A DNA stretch of 7,207 nucleotides, taken from an uncultured Verrucomicrobia subdivision 3 bacterium. Lineage in GTDB: Bacteria > Verrucomicrobiota > Verrucomicrobiae > Limisphaerales > CAMLLE01. Numbering within the stretch: position 1 is the first letter of the stretch; each line of letters opens with the position of its first letter. This document shows, piece after piece, positions 1-6,412 of the stretch. The stretch is taken from the NCBI GenBank assembly GCA_946480555.1, contig CAMLLE010000149.1:1-7207 (forward strand), in the 5' to 3' direction. A program made the position numbers and the translations under genes. Below the pieces are notes generated by a model. That model did no database searches and was not told where the DNA came from. It worked only from the letters and a program-made list of their open reading frames with translations.

Positions 1-404
1 TAACCGAGCACGTGTTCCAGCGCCCGTTCGCGCGGGATGTTCTTCCCTGCCCGGCCGATCACCACGGCCAGTTCGCATTCGTAATCCACTTCATTGCTGC
101 GCAAGTGGCGCGGCAGTTCGATGGGATCGCCCGGATTCTGCAGCGCGTTCAGGCCCTTCATGAACAGCACAGGAAATTCCGGAATCTTTGCGCCCGTCTC
201 CTGCGCGTGGTGACGGTAGTTCAACCCGATGCAGAAGAGGCTCGTGGGCGAAACCGGCGCGAGTCGTTTCGCGACCTCCACACGCTCACCTGTGACTTCG
301 ATTTTCTCGAACAAGCCGCTTTTGAGTTTCAGCGCCGCGCCATCCGGCTGCAGCGCCGCGTAACCGATGTTTCCGTGGGAATCCAGGTAACGAATGATCT
401 TCAT
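1..404 (-). CDS. Fumarylacetoacetate hydrolase (FAH) family protein, C-terminus beyond the window
   Basis: The N-terminal 134 residues of an FAH-fold enzyme are present; the rest lies beyond the left edge. The protein starts MKIIRYLDSHGN, and near residue 60 carries GLNYRHHAQETG, the family's G-x-N-Y-x-x-H-A signature. This is followed by PVLFMKGLNAL, the stretch GDPIELP and VDYECELAVVIG, whose E-x-E pair normally binds the divalent metal. Family members cleave or decarboxylate beta-diketo or 2-oxo acids (acylpyruvate hydrolases, 2,4-diketo-3-deoxy-sugar-acid hydrolases, 2-hydroxyhepta-diene-dioate isomerases). The exact substrate cannot be told from this half. The start is the ATG at 404, inside an ATGA overlap with the stop of the upstream oxidoreductase, so translation is probably coupled. 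No Shine-Dalgarno sequence precedes it. As the last visible gene of a four-gene overlapping chain, it probably acts late in the pathway. The family call is firm; the reaction is open. Confidence 0.9.
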   Translation of the reverse strand, partial: MKIIRYLDSHGNIGYAALQPDGAALKLKSGLFEKIEVTGERVEVAKRLAPVSPTSLFCIGLNYRHHAQETGAKIPEFPVLFMKGLNALQNPGDPIELPRHLRSNEVDYECELAVVIGRAGKNIPRERALEHVLG

Positions 405-1483
405 GAATTTGAACTGCGAATGCTGTTGAAAAGAACGCCGCCGCTCTGGTCCGAAACATAACAGGCTTCCACCAGCCGCATCGTCTCCAGCGCATCTCGA
501 ACCGGTGAAATCAACGACGCATCTTCCCCGGCGGCGAATCGCTGCACATTGGACATTACGCCCACGAAACCGTCCGGAAACCAGCGGCCTTCGAGCGAAA
601 CTTCGGTCCATTGCGGAAACGAGCGTCCGATGATCTGCAATCGATCCGCCGAACCGCGCGGATAATCCAGGAGCAACCCAAGCGTCGCAATCGCGCAGCC
701 ATCCGTCCCTTCGATGCGCACGCTGGCATCCATGTTTTGCAGGCCAAAGCGATGACAGTGATTCACCGACAGGCAGCAGCGGATCATGTCGCCGTAATCC
801 AGGATGATGCTGGAGCGCACGCTGGCCAGTTGCGGGAAGCGTGGATGCTTCACCGTGCGGGCAAAGACGCGCTGCGGATTGCCGAGAAACAGCCGCACGA
901 GATCAAGGTGATGAACAGTGTGTACCAGAATCTCTACGCGGGATTCCTGGCGGAGGAACGGAAACAAATCCCAGGGCGTCTCCAGGTTCAGATGCACTTC
1001 CAGATCGACGATCTCACCAAGTTCGCCGCGCTGGACCAGATCCCTGATGGCCAGCATGTACGGAGCGAACCGGAGTTGAAAGTTCACCGCCGCCTTCATC
1101 CGTTTTCGCTCGCAGAGTTTCGCGATGCGCTCCGCTTCTGCCACGTTCCGGCCCATCGGTTTCTGAATCACAACCGTGGCGCCATCGGGCAAGGCAGCCA
1201 GGGCTGATTCGTGTTCACCGGGCGGAGTGGCGAGGTCGAAGACAACGTTCGTCTGCGCCGCCGCTTCCGTGATCGAATGAAACACTGGGATTCCAAACTC
1301 GCCGGCGCGCACTTCCGCCGCGGCGGGATTCACGTCAAAAACACCTGCAACCGGAAAGTTCGCCTTTCGATACGCCGGCAAATGCGCATCGCGCACAATG
1401 CCGCCCGCGCCGATCAGCACAATCGGCTTTGGCGCACTGGGCCTCGGCCATGATTGTTGAAGATCGAGCGAGGTTGAATTCAT
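401..1483 (-). CDS. Gfo/Idh/MocA family NAD(P)-dependent oxidoreductase
   Basis: This is a 360-residue cytosolic dehydrogenase of the Gfo/Idh/MocA family, which oxidises or reduces sugars, inositols and related polyols. The N-terminal Rossmann fold is seen in IVLIGAGGIVRDAHLPAY (residues 21-38). The catalytic-lysine motif, usually E-K-P, reads QKPMG, with Lys108. The C-terminal alpha/beta domain follows, with NFQLRFAPY, GELGEIVDLEVHLN and HTVHHLDLVRLFLG (about 188-201), where family active-site histidine and aspartate residues lie. The length is normal. I chose the ATG at 1483 (MNSTSLDLQQ) because it forms an ATGA overlap with the amidohydrolase stop. An in-frame start at 1519 would add 12 residues lying wholly inside the preceding gene. 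The gene overlaps the downstream FAH gene in the same way. About 20 residues precede the Rossmann strand, somewhat more than usual. The substrate is unknown; the neighbours suggest a sugar or sugar-acid route. Confidence 0.92.
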   Translation of the reverse strand: MNSTSLDLQQSWPRPSAPKPIVLIGAGGIVRDAHLPAYRKANFPVAGVFDVNPAAAEVRAGEFGIPVFHSITEAAAQTNVVFDLATPPGEHESALAALPDGATVVIQKPMGRNVAEAERIAKLCERKRMKAAVNFQLRFAPYMLAIRDLVQRGELGEIVDLEVHLNLETPWDLFPFLRQESRVEILVHTVHHLDLVRLFLGNPQRVFARTVKHPRFPQLASVRSSIILDYGDMIRCCLSVNHCHRFGLQNMDASVRIEGTDGCAIATLGLLLDYPRGSADRLQIIGRSFPQWTEVSLEGRWFPDGFVGVMSNVQRFAAGEDASLISPVRDALETMRLVEACYVSDQSGGVLFNSIRSSNS

Positions 1484-2379
1484 GCGTCGAGTCGATAAAT
1501 CCGAACCGCGTTCCGCCAAAACAGTTGTTCCTGCCGTGCCAGCGATTCACGTGCGACGATTGCCTTCGCCATTGCCACCCAGTTCGCCAGGGAAGAAGTC
1601 AGATTGCACACCGGCCAGTCGCCGCCGAAAAGCACGCGATCCCAGCCGAAGCATTCGATGCAGTGCTCGACGAAGGGCCGGATCGCATCGGCCGATGCGC
1701 GCGCCGGATCGCAATACGCGACCACGCCGGAAATCTTGCAGGCGAGATTGGGAAATTGCGCCAGCTCGCGAATGTGAGCGCGCCAGGGATCCAGCGCGTT
1801 CGCCCGAACGTCTGGGATGCCGCAATGATCGAGAATGAACTGAAGATTCGGCACGGCGCGAAGCAAGGTTTGCGCGGCACGCAACTGGGATGGCAGCGCG
1901 CACAGATCGAACGTGAGCCGACGCTGGGCGAGCGCGTTGAGATTGCGCGCGACAGTTGTCGATTCAATCAGCGCTGGGGACTGCGTGTGGAAGATGCGGC
2001 GCAAGCCTTTGAGTTTCGCGTGCGCAATGGAATCCACGTAAGCTTCGAAGCCATCGTGCTCGGGCCGGCTGGCAGCAATCACCCCGGCGATGGGCGGACC
2101 TGTAATGCTGGGAAGGTTTCCGGCCAACCTGTCCTGAGCGGACTGAATGCCGGCACCACCACTTGCGAACTTCAGAAAAAACTCTGCCTCGTTCTTCATC
2201 TGAGCTTCGTCCACGTCCACTTCCATGAACAACGTGGCTTCGATCCCAGTTCCGCGCGAAGCTTCCGCGTATTCCTCCATTCCAAAACGCTTTCCCTTCA
2301 AAGCCGGAACGCCATCGCACCAGGCATACTGGAAGCGATCCGGATAAAGCAGGTGTTGATGGGTGTCGATGATCCTCAC
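1480..2379 (-). CDS. Amidohydrolase-2 family TIM-barrel metal-dependent hydrolase (COG3618, L-fuconolactonase-like)
   Basis: This is a 299-residue TIM-barrel hydrolase of the COG3618 type, a group that includes L-fuconolactonase and 4-sulfomuconolactone hydrolase. The metal-site motif DTHQHL (Asp5, His7, His9) opens the protein. Further conserved pieces are IAGVIAASRPEH (97-108), KGLRRIFH (124-131), LDHCGIPD (His185), NLACKISG (Lys215) and FGGDWPVC, with the conserved Asp254. A lactonase role is plausible, but the substrate is not shown. The start is a GTG at 2379, overlapping the CoA-transferase stop as GTGA; no Shine-Dalgarno sequence is visible. The stop overlaps the next gene's ATG. One oddity: between AEFFLKFA (65-72) and PIAGVIA there are about 24 residues (73-96), where relatives as I recall them have only a few. 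This stretch is encoded by a hairpin-forming sequence and looks like an in-frame insertion away from the metal ligands. Confidence 0.9.
   Translation of the reverse strand: MRIIDTHQHLLYPDRFQYAWCDGVPALKGKRFGMEEYAEASRGTGIEATLFMEVDVDEAQMKNEAEFFLKFASGGAGIQSAQDRLAGNLPSITGPPIAGVIAASRPEHDGFEAYVDSIAHAKLKGLRRIFHTQSPALIESTTVARNLNALAQRRLTFDLCALPSQLRAAQTLLRAVPNLQFILDHCGIPDVRANALDPWRAHIRELAQFPNLACKISGVVAYCDPARASADAIRPFVEHCIECFGWDRVLFGGDWPVCNLTSSLANWVAMAKAIVARESLARQEQLFWRNAVRIYRLDA
2107..2139 (-). repeat. Imperfect hairpin sequence inside the amidohydrolase gene
   Basis: Within the extra segment of the amidohydrolase gene, AGGTT (2114-2118) pairs with AACCT (2126-2130) around a 7-base loop. The stem continues imperfectly outward through GG/CC to GCT (2107-2109) and AGC (2137-2139). 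It codes for part of the residues missing from typical relatives, so it may be a small palindromic element inserted in frame. No second full copy is in this window, so its repeat nature is inferred. Confidence 0.4.
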
Positions 2380-3518
2380 AGGCCAAACTCAGATCTGATC
2401 TGTTCGTTATGCTGACCGATGCGCGGTGAACCTTGCGGCGAATAGAATCGCTCGCCATCGATTCGGATCGGGCAACGCGAAGTCTTCACCTGCGATCCTC
2501 CGGCCAGCGTCACCGTTTGTTCCCAGCCGAGCACTTTGTACGCTTCCTCTTCGCGCAAGCGCGACCAGCTCAGCACTTCAGCGCTCCAGTAATCCGCCGC
2601 GCGCAACCGTTCCAGACACCACGCAATGGGCTTCATCGCGAGATGTTCTCGCAGCCGTGATTTGATCTCATCCCGCTGAGTGAACCACGTGTTCGCATCG
2701 GTGAACGCCTGCAACGCGGGACATTCCAGGATTTCACCCAGCCGAACCACCGAACCCATCGCCAGCGCAATCCAGCTGTCCGCCGTTTGATAAATCCCAT
2801 AAGGCGCGCCGAGATAGGCATGGCCGTTTCGAACCTCACTGCGCTGCGGCAGTTTCCCGCCGTCGTTCAGGTACGTGCTAAACACTTCGAACTGAAGGTC
2901 GAGAATCGATTCCAGCAAACTGACTTCAACCAGTCCGCCTTTCCCGGAGATTCCGCGCCGCACCAGGCACGCAAGAACGCCTTGCACGAGATGCGCGCTC
3001 GCCGCGAGATCGGCAACGGCAAGCCCCATCGGCACCGGACCGTGGCTCGCATCGCCGCTCAGCCAGGTCAGGCCGGAAACGGATTGCGCGAGCAAATCCT
3101 GCCCGGGCAAATCCACCCACGGACCTTCCGTGCCGTAGCCAGTGACACGGCCATAGACGACGCGCGGATTGATCTCGGCAACTTGCGAATATTCCAAGCC
3201 GATGCGCGCCATCACGCCGGGACGGAAGTTCTGCAAAACCACATCGGAACGCGCGATCAGCTTTTTCACGACAGCGAGGTCGGCGGGATTTTTCAGATCG
3301 GCGGCGAAGCTTTGTTTGTTTCGGTTGATGGAATGGAACAACGTGCTGTCGCCTTCGATGCCGAGATTGGAAATGTAGAGTTGCCGGCAGAGATCGCCGG
3401 TGCCCGGCCGCTCGACCTTGATCACGCGTGCCCCGAGATCCGCCAGTCGCAACGCGGCCGCCGGTCCTGCCAGGAACTGGCTGAAATCGAGAACGAGAAG
3501 TCCTTCGAGCGGTTTCAT
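2376..3518 (-). CDS. Class III CoA-transferase (CaiB/BaiF family)
   Basis: This 380-residue enzyme belongs to the formyl-CoA transferase/CaiB/BaiF family, which moves CoA between carboxylic acids. Family landmarks appear in order: VLDFSQFLAGPAAALRLADLGARVIKVE (9-36), NRNKQSFAADLKNP (65-78), LQNFRPGVMARIGLEY (95-110), GYGTEGPWVDLPGQDLLAQS (127-146) and a GLVEVSLLES segment near 185-194. Asp170, in VADLAASAHLVQG, sits where the catalytic aspartate of formyl-CoA transferase (Asp169) is found. Length and C-terminus are typical. I chose the ATG at 3518 because family homology begins there. An in-frame upstream start at 3575 would only translate the repeat in the gap. An 8-base-pair hairpin ends 7 bases before the ATG, covering the place where a ribosome binding site would lie. 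The stop overlaps the amidohydrolase GTG. The acyl substrate is unknown; its neighbours suggest it activates a breakdown product of a sugar-like compound. Confidence 0.93.
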   Translation of the reverse strand: MKPLEGLLVLDFSQFLAGPAAALRLADLGARVIKVERPGTGDLCRQLYISNLGIEGDSTLFHSINRNKQSFAADLKNPADLAVVKKLIARSDVVLQNFRPGVMARIGLEYSQVAEINPRVVYGRVTGYGTEGPWVDLPGQDLLAQSVSGLTWLSGDASHGPVPMGLAVADLAASAHLVQGVLACLVRRGISGKGGLVEVSLLESILDLQFEVFSTYLNDGGKLPQRSEVRNGHAYLGAPYGIYQTADSWIALAMGSVVRLGEILECPALQAFTDANTWFTQRDEIKSRLREHLAMKPIAWCLERLRAADYWSAEVLSWSRLREEEAYKVLGWEQTVTLAGGSQVKTSRCPIRIDGERFYSPQGSPRIGQHNEQIRSEFGL

Positions 3519-3525
3519 GCGGCAA

Positions 3526-3620
3526 CGCAGGCGTCCACGCCTGCGGCTTGCGGAGGAGTCCCGGCTCTCATGCAAATCGCAGCGAGACGCTGCTCGAACC
3601 CGCAGCTGCGGACGGCTGCG
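3526..3620. repeat. REP-like cluster of three GC-rich hairpins
   Basis: The 130-base gap between the MetE-like gene and the CoA-transferase gene (3519-3648) holds three consecutive stem-loops. The first is CGCAGGCG (3526-3533) with CGCCTGCG (3538-3545), loop TCCA. The second is GCAGCG (3579-3584) with CGCTGC (3588-3593), loop AGA. The third is CGCAGC (3601-3606) with GCTGCG (3615-3620), starting inside the perfect palindrome CGCAGCTGCG. The sequence resembles short GC-rich intergenic repeats I associate with Verrucomicrobiota, but no second copy lies in the window. In the transcript it could protect or end the upstream message and tune the CoA-transferase start. Confidence 0.6.
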
Positions 3621-3648
3621 CTACAGGCATCTCTGTGCGCCGATCTCT

Positions 3649-4635
3649 TCATATCGTTTTGCAGGCTTCCACGAGCACTCTGAGTTTGGCGCGCGTGATG
3701 TCGAGCGGCACGTGACCGAAACCGCATTCGCTGGTCAAAATCAATCGCTCGCGCGGGAAATGTTTCAGCGCCGGTTCAATTCGTTTTCGGATCACGTCCA
3801 CGGTTTCAATCGTATCGCTGCGCTGATCGATCAGGCCGAGCGCGAGATCGCCTTTGAAACTCCAGAGCTTCCAAAGATCCATGAGATCGTAGCTGAGCGT
3901 GCAATGCTCGAGCGAAACTTCGTCGATCTTTGCGCGGGTGAACGCGGGAACGAGGTCGGTATATTTGGTGAAGTAAACCCGCTTGCGCCGAGGGTTGCCG
4001 CCGCAGACATGCAATCCCACGCGCACCTTCGGCAGCGATTCGATCAACTCGTTCAAGATACCCGCCGCCCATTCGCTTTGCTCCGGCGCTTCCGTCCACA
4101 TCGGCTCATCGAACTGGATGAAATCGCAGCCAGCCTCAATGACTTCACGAAGTTCCTGCGCCAGGACTTTTGCGTAAGCACGGCAGAGCGCTGGTTCGTC
4201 GGAATAAAGATCTGGCCGTTCGTTTACGCTGAAGCGCGTCAGCACGTGCGGCCCGGTGACGGTCTGCTTCACACGCACATGCTTCGGCGCCGCTTCACGC
4301 GCGAGTTTCCAGTTGTGCGCGAGGTTGAATCGCGGATTTCGGATTTCACCCGTCACGCGCGCGCATTCGATTCCGAAGCCTGCATGGCCAAAGGTTTTCT
4401 TCGGCATGTTCTCCATGGAAATCCCCTCCAGCCGCTTCTGGTAGAAGTAATACATGTTCTCGCGATACGCTTCGCCATCGGTGATGACGTCAAGCCCGAG
4501 ATCAGCCTGATCCTTGGCGGCCCAGCGGATGAGATCGTCAATTTCGGACTGCGACAGCGTGGGCTTCTTGAGCGTGTCTTCAACCTGCGTGGGGCGTGGG
4601 TAACTGCCAACGACGGTGTTGCGGAATCGGTTCAT
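3649..4635 (-). CDS. Short cobalamin-independent methionine synthase (MetE C-terminal domain) family protein
   Basis: This 328-residue protein matches only the catalytic C-terminal barrel of MetE, which uses zinc to activate a thiol for methyl transfer; full MetE has about 750 residues. The opening NTVVGSYPRP is typical of the family, as is FIQFDEP (172-178). The zinc ligands are all visible: His209 and Cys211 in LHVCGGN, Glu243 in SLEHC, and Cys304 in SECGFG. The Glu-to-Cys spacing of 61 residues equals that of E. coli MetE (Glu665, Cys726). Lacking the N-terminal domain, it could be a core-MetE that takes methyl from a partner protein, another thiol methyl- or alkyltransferase, or an enzyme like the homologous epoxyalkane:coenzyme M transferase. 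I chose the ATG at 4635, two bases after the epimerase stop; a TTG at 4641 would overlap that stop instead. No Shine-Dalgarno sequence is seen. Its place among catabolic genes argues against simple methionine synthesis. Confidence 0.88.
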   Translation of the reverse strand: MNRFRNTVVGSYPRPTQVEDTLKKPTLSQSEIDDLIRWAAKDQADLGLDVITDGEAYRENMYYFYQKRLEGISMENMPKKTFGHAGFGIECARVTGEIRNPRFNLAHNWKLAREAAPKHVRVKQTVTGPHVLTRFSVNERPDLYSDEPALCRAYAKVLAQELREVIEAGCDFIQFDEPMWTEAPEQSEWAAGILNELIESLPKVRVGLHVCGGNPRRKRVYFTKYTDLVPAFTRAKIDEVSLEHCTLSYDLMDLWKLWSFKGDLALGLIDQRSDTIETVDVIRKRIEPALKHFPRERLILTSECGFGHVPLDITRAKLRVLVEACKTI

Positions 4636-4637
4636 AA

Positions 4638-5588
4638 TCAAACGGGAGGCAACCCGGCGTAAGCGCGGGCTTCATTAATGTGGGCGCGAATGCCTTCAGC
4701 AAGCGGGCGTGGTTGAAAGCCAATTTCATGCGCCAGTCGCTGGCCGGACATGCGATCGATCAACGGCGTGGTGGATTTGGATTCGTCAAAGTTGATTTGC
4801 GCGTCGGGCAGCCAGCGGCGAACGAGCGCAGCCAATTCTGTAGCCGTCACCGTTTCGCCGCCATTGTTGTAGGCGAAATGGCTCAGTTTCGGTTTAAGCG
4901 CGAGGCGGACCAGTTGTTCCGCACAGTCATCGACATAAATCCAGCTGTCGCGCGTGCGCCCCGGAAACGGAAGCGTCACAGGCTTTCCGAGTGCGGGAAG
5001 CGTGGCGAAGTCCTCGGCCCAAAGCACGGATCCTCGCTTGCGGCCAAAGCCGAACACCACCGGCGGCCGCGTGCAGGCGATGCTGACGCCGTGCTTCTCC
5101 ACATACTTTCGCGCCATGAACTCGTTCAGCGTTTTCATGACGCCATACGTGAAAAAGTGGCTGCCGGGACCGCAGAAATCGTCTTCGGTCACGTCGCGAT
5201 CGCCATAGCAATCCTGGGAAGCGCCATAGACGGTTTCGCTGCTGGTGAAGACGAGCCGCGTGAGTTTCCGCCGCACGGCCGCTTCGAACAAATTGATCAT
5301 CCCGAGGATGTTCACACTCGCGCCGAGATGCGGATTCGCCTCCACTTCGGCGCTCATGAGATACGCGAGATGGATCACGTGCGTGATGTCCGCATGGCGC
5401 GCGAAGATCGATTCGACAGAGGTCTTGTCAGAAATATCGACCGTGGCGAGTTCCGCGCCGGGCAGTCGGGCGAGGACACTGGGATCGGGCTGCCAATCGC
5501 CCAACACGACCGGAATGCCGCGTTCGAGCAGGTTGCGAACGACGCGCCAGCCGATGAAACCAGTTCCGCCAGTTACGAGAAATTTCAC
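4638..5588 (-). CDS. NAD-dependent epimerase/dehydratase (extended SDR family)
   Basis: This 316-residue extended short-chain dehydrogenase acts on sugars or nucleotide sugars. The N-terminal dinucleotide motif is GGTGFIG (7-13). Asp31, at the end of the second strand, suggests NAD rather than NADP. VFTSSETVYG (113-122) supplies the catalytic serine region, and YGVMK gives the Tyr148-Lys152 pair. The segment SWIYVDDCAEQLVRLAL and the Asn-Gly-Gly of YNNGGETVT are typical of the sugar-binding half. It could be an epimerase, a dehydratase or a sugar (lactone-forming) dehydrogenase; sequence alone does not decide. The start is a GTG at 5588: an in-frame stop lies 11 codons upstream, with no ATG, GTG or TTG between. 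No clear Shine-Dalgarno sequence precedes it. It is the first gene of the minus-strand set, and the MetE-like gene begins two bases after its stop. Confidence 0.9.
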   Translation of the reverse strand: MKFLVTGGTGFIGWRVVRNLLERGIPVVLGDWQPDPSVLARLPGAELATVDISDKTSVESIFARHADITHVIHLAYLMSAEVEANPHLGASVNILGMINLFEAAVRRKLTRLVFTSSETVYGASQDCYGDRDVTEDDFCGPGSHFFTYGVMKTLNEFMARKYVEKHGVSIACTRPPVVFGFGRKRGSVLWAEDFATLPALGKPVTLPFPGRTRDSWIYVDDCAEQLVRLALKPKLSHFAYNNGGETVTATELAALVRRWLPDAQINFDESKSTTPLIDRMSGQRLAHEIGFQPRPLAEGIRAHINEARAYAGLPPV

Positions 5589-5922
5589 GCCGGTTGAAAT
5601 TTGCGACTCAATCAGAATTCACCCCGGATGAGCATGGATGCTTCTCAAAATACTTGCTCGTTTGATTCACACTCATCTTGCGCCTTCCGCGCCGGACTTC
5701 GTCCGATCTTGGGACACTCGCGCAACTCGTCCCCCCCCATCCGTGTCGATCCGTGTTCATCCGTGGTTGAGAATTGAGGGCATCAGGGTTGAACGCAGGC
5801 AAATGTAGAACGCGATGGCAGTCAAACCAAAGTTCCGCCGCTGGCAGAACTTGAAAATGAATTGGCAGGACTCAAAAAACTTCGGCTTCCACTGAAGCAC
5901 GGTTCCCGTTCAGCATCGCACC
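5589..5922. other. Divergent intergenic region, probable site of promoters for both directions
   Basis: These 334 bases separate the minus-strand gene set from the plus-strand MaoC gene, so both transcription starts should lie here. I find no convincing -35/-10 pair on either strand and no operator-like dyad apart from the repeat element at 5621-5767. A 64-codon open frame on the minus strand (5608-5802) only reads through the repeat and resembles no protein family I know. The stretch 5769-5922 shows no gene or RNA that I can recognise. Confidence 0.5.
5621..5767. repeat. Short repeat element with terminal inverted repeats and three 10-base ATCCGTG units
   Basis: At the right end, three 10-base units starting ATCCGTG follow one another at 5739-5768, just after a run of eight C (5731-5738). 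The left end (5621-5639), read on the minus strand, is ATCCATGCTCATCCGGGGT. It matches ATCCGTGTTCATCCGTGGT at 5749-5767 in 16 of 19 bases, so the two ends are inverted copies about 110 bases apart. Between them lies a short dyad, GGAC-TTC-GTCC, near 5694-5704. Similar CACGGAT strings recur in intergenic regions of Verrucomicrobiota and Planctomycetota as I recall them. No transposase is present, so this would be a non-autonomous or passive repeat. Confidence 0.6.
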
Positions 5923-6363
5923 ATGAATTCCCGGCACTTCGAAGATTACGAATTGAACGCGAGCCGCGAAACAACCGGCCGCACGATCACGGAAGCGGAC
6001 ATCGTGTTGCACGCCGGACAGACGGGAGATTTCTATCCGCATCACATGGACGCCGAATGGTGCAAAACCCAGCCGTTCGGCCAGCGGATTGCGCACGGGA
6101 CTTTGATCTTCAGCGTGGCGGTCGGGATGACGGCGGGAGAAATCAATCCGCTGGCATTCAGCTACGGCTACGATCGGTTGCGCTTCATCAAGCCGGTGTT
6201 CATTGGAGACACCATCCGTTCACGCGTGACGATCAAGGAAAAGCGCGACCACAAAAAGCCGGAATTCGGAATCGTGGTGGAGGCGTTGGAAGTTTCGAAC
6301 CAGCGCGGTGAGGTGGTGCTGGCGTGTGAACACCTCTTGATGGTGGAGCGGAAGAAGCGGTGA
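5923..6363 (+). CDS. MaoC-like hot-dog fold dehydratase/hydratase
   Basis: This 146-residue protein is a single hot-dog domain of the MaoC/(R)-specific enoyl-CoA hydratase type, which adds water to 2-enoyl-CoA esters. The hydratase motif is clear: [23 protein letters not shown] (21-43), with Asp36 and His41 at the spacing of the catalytic pair in PhaJ (Asp31, His36). [10 protein letters not shown] (52-61) and the C-terminal strands ([22 protein letters not shown]) follow. Length matches single-domain MaoC proteins. The start at 5923 gives the whole domain; no Shine-Dalgarno sequence precedes it. It is the only plus-strand gene here, divergent from the CoA-transferase set. Inference: it may hydrate the unsaturated acyl-CoA that the CoA-transferase makes, like MaoC-type mesaconyl-CoA hydratases. 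Its true substrate is not evident. Confidence 0.9.
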   Translation: MNSRHFEDYELNASRETTGRTITEADIVLHAGQTGDFYPHHMDAEWCKTQPFGQRIAHGTLIFSVAVGMTAGEINPLAFSYGYDRLRFIKPVFIGDTIRSRVTIKEKRDHKKPEFGIVVEALEVSNQRGEVVLACEHLLMVERKKR

Positions 6364-6412
6364 ACATTCAACAATGAACTTCAACGCTCAACGTGCAGTG
6401 TTCGGAGGAACG

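Noticed and set aside
12..1207. Plus-strand open frames of 149 and 198 codons opposite the FAH and oxidoreductase genes
   Set aside because: They show no family motif and lie antisense to strongly recognisable genes. Long antisense frames are expected in GC-rich DNA.
2099..2106. Possible second copy of the amidohydrolase insert near 6520 (shared CCTGTAATG)
   Set aside because: Only nine bases agree, and the surrounding dyads have a different order and sequence, so a shared family is not supported.
1429..2415. A 328-codon plus-strand open frame opposite the amidohydrolase gene
   Set aside because: Its translation resembles nothing known, while the minus strand gives a complete, motif-rich amidohydrolase. 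The same holds for the 420-codon frame at 3400-4662 and the 305-codon frame at 4680-5597.
3519..3575. N-terminal 19-residue extension of the CoA-transferase (start at 3575)
   Set aside because: It is arginine-rich translation of the hairpin repeat, and family homology begins exactly at the ATG at 3518.
5608..5802. A 64-codon minus-strand frame upstream of the epimerase
   Set aside because: It reads through the ATCCGTG repeat and poly-C run, has no recognisable domain and looks like chance coding of a repeat.
5851..5880. TTGAAA as a -35 box for the MaoC gene
   Set aside because: No -10-like sequence stands about 17 bases downstream; the A-run there is not a convincing match.
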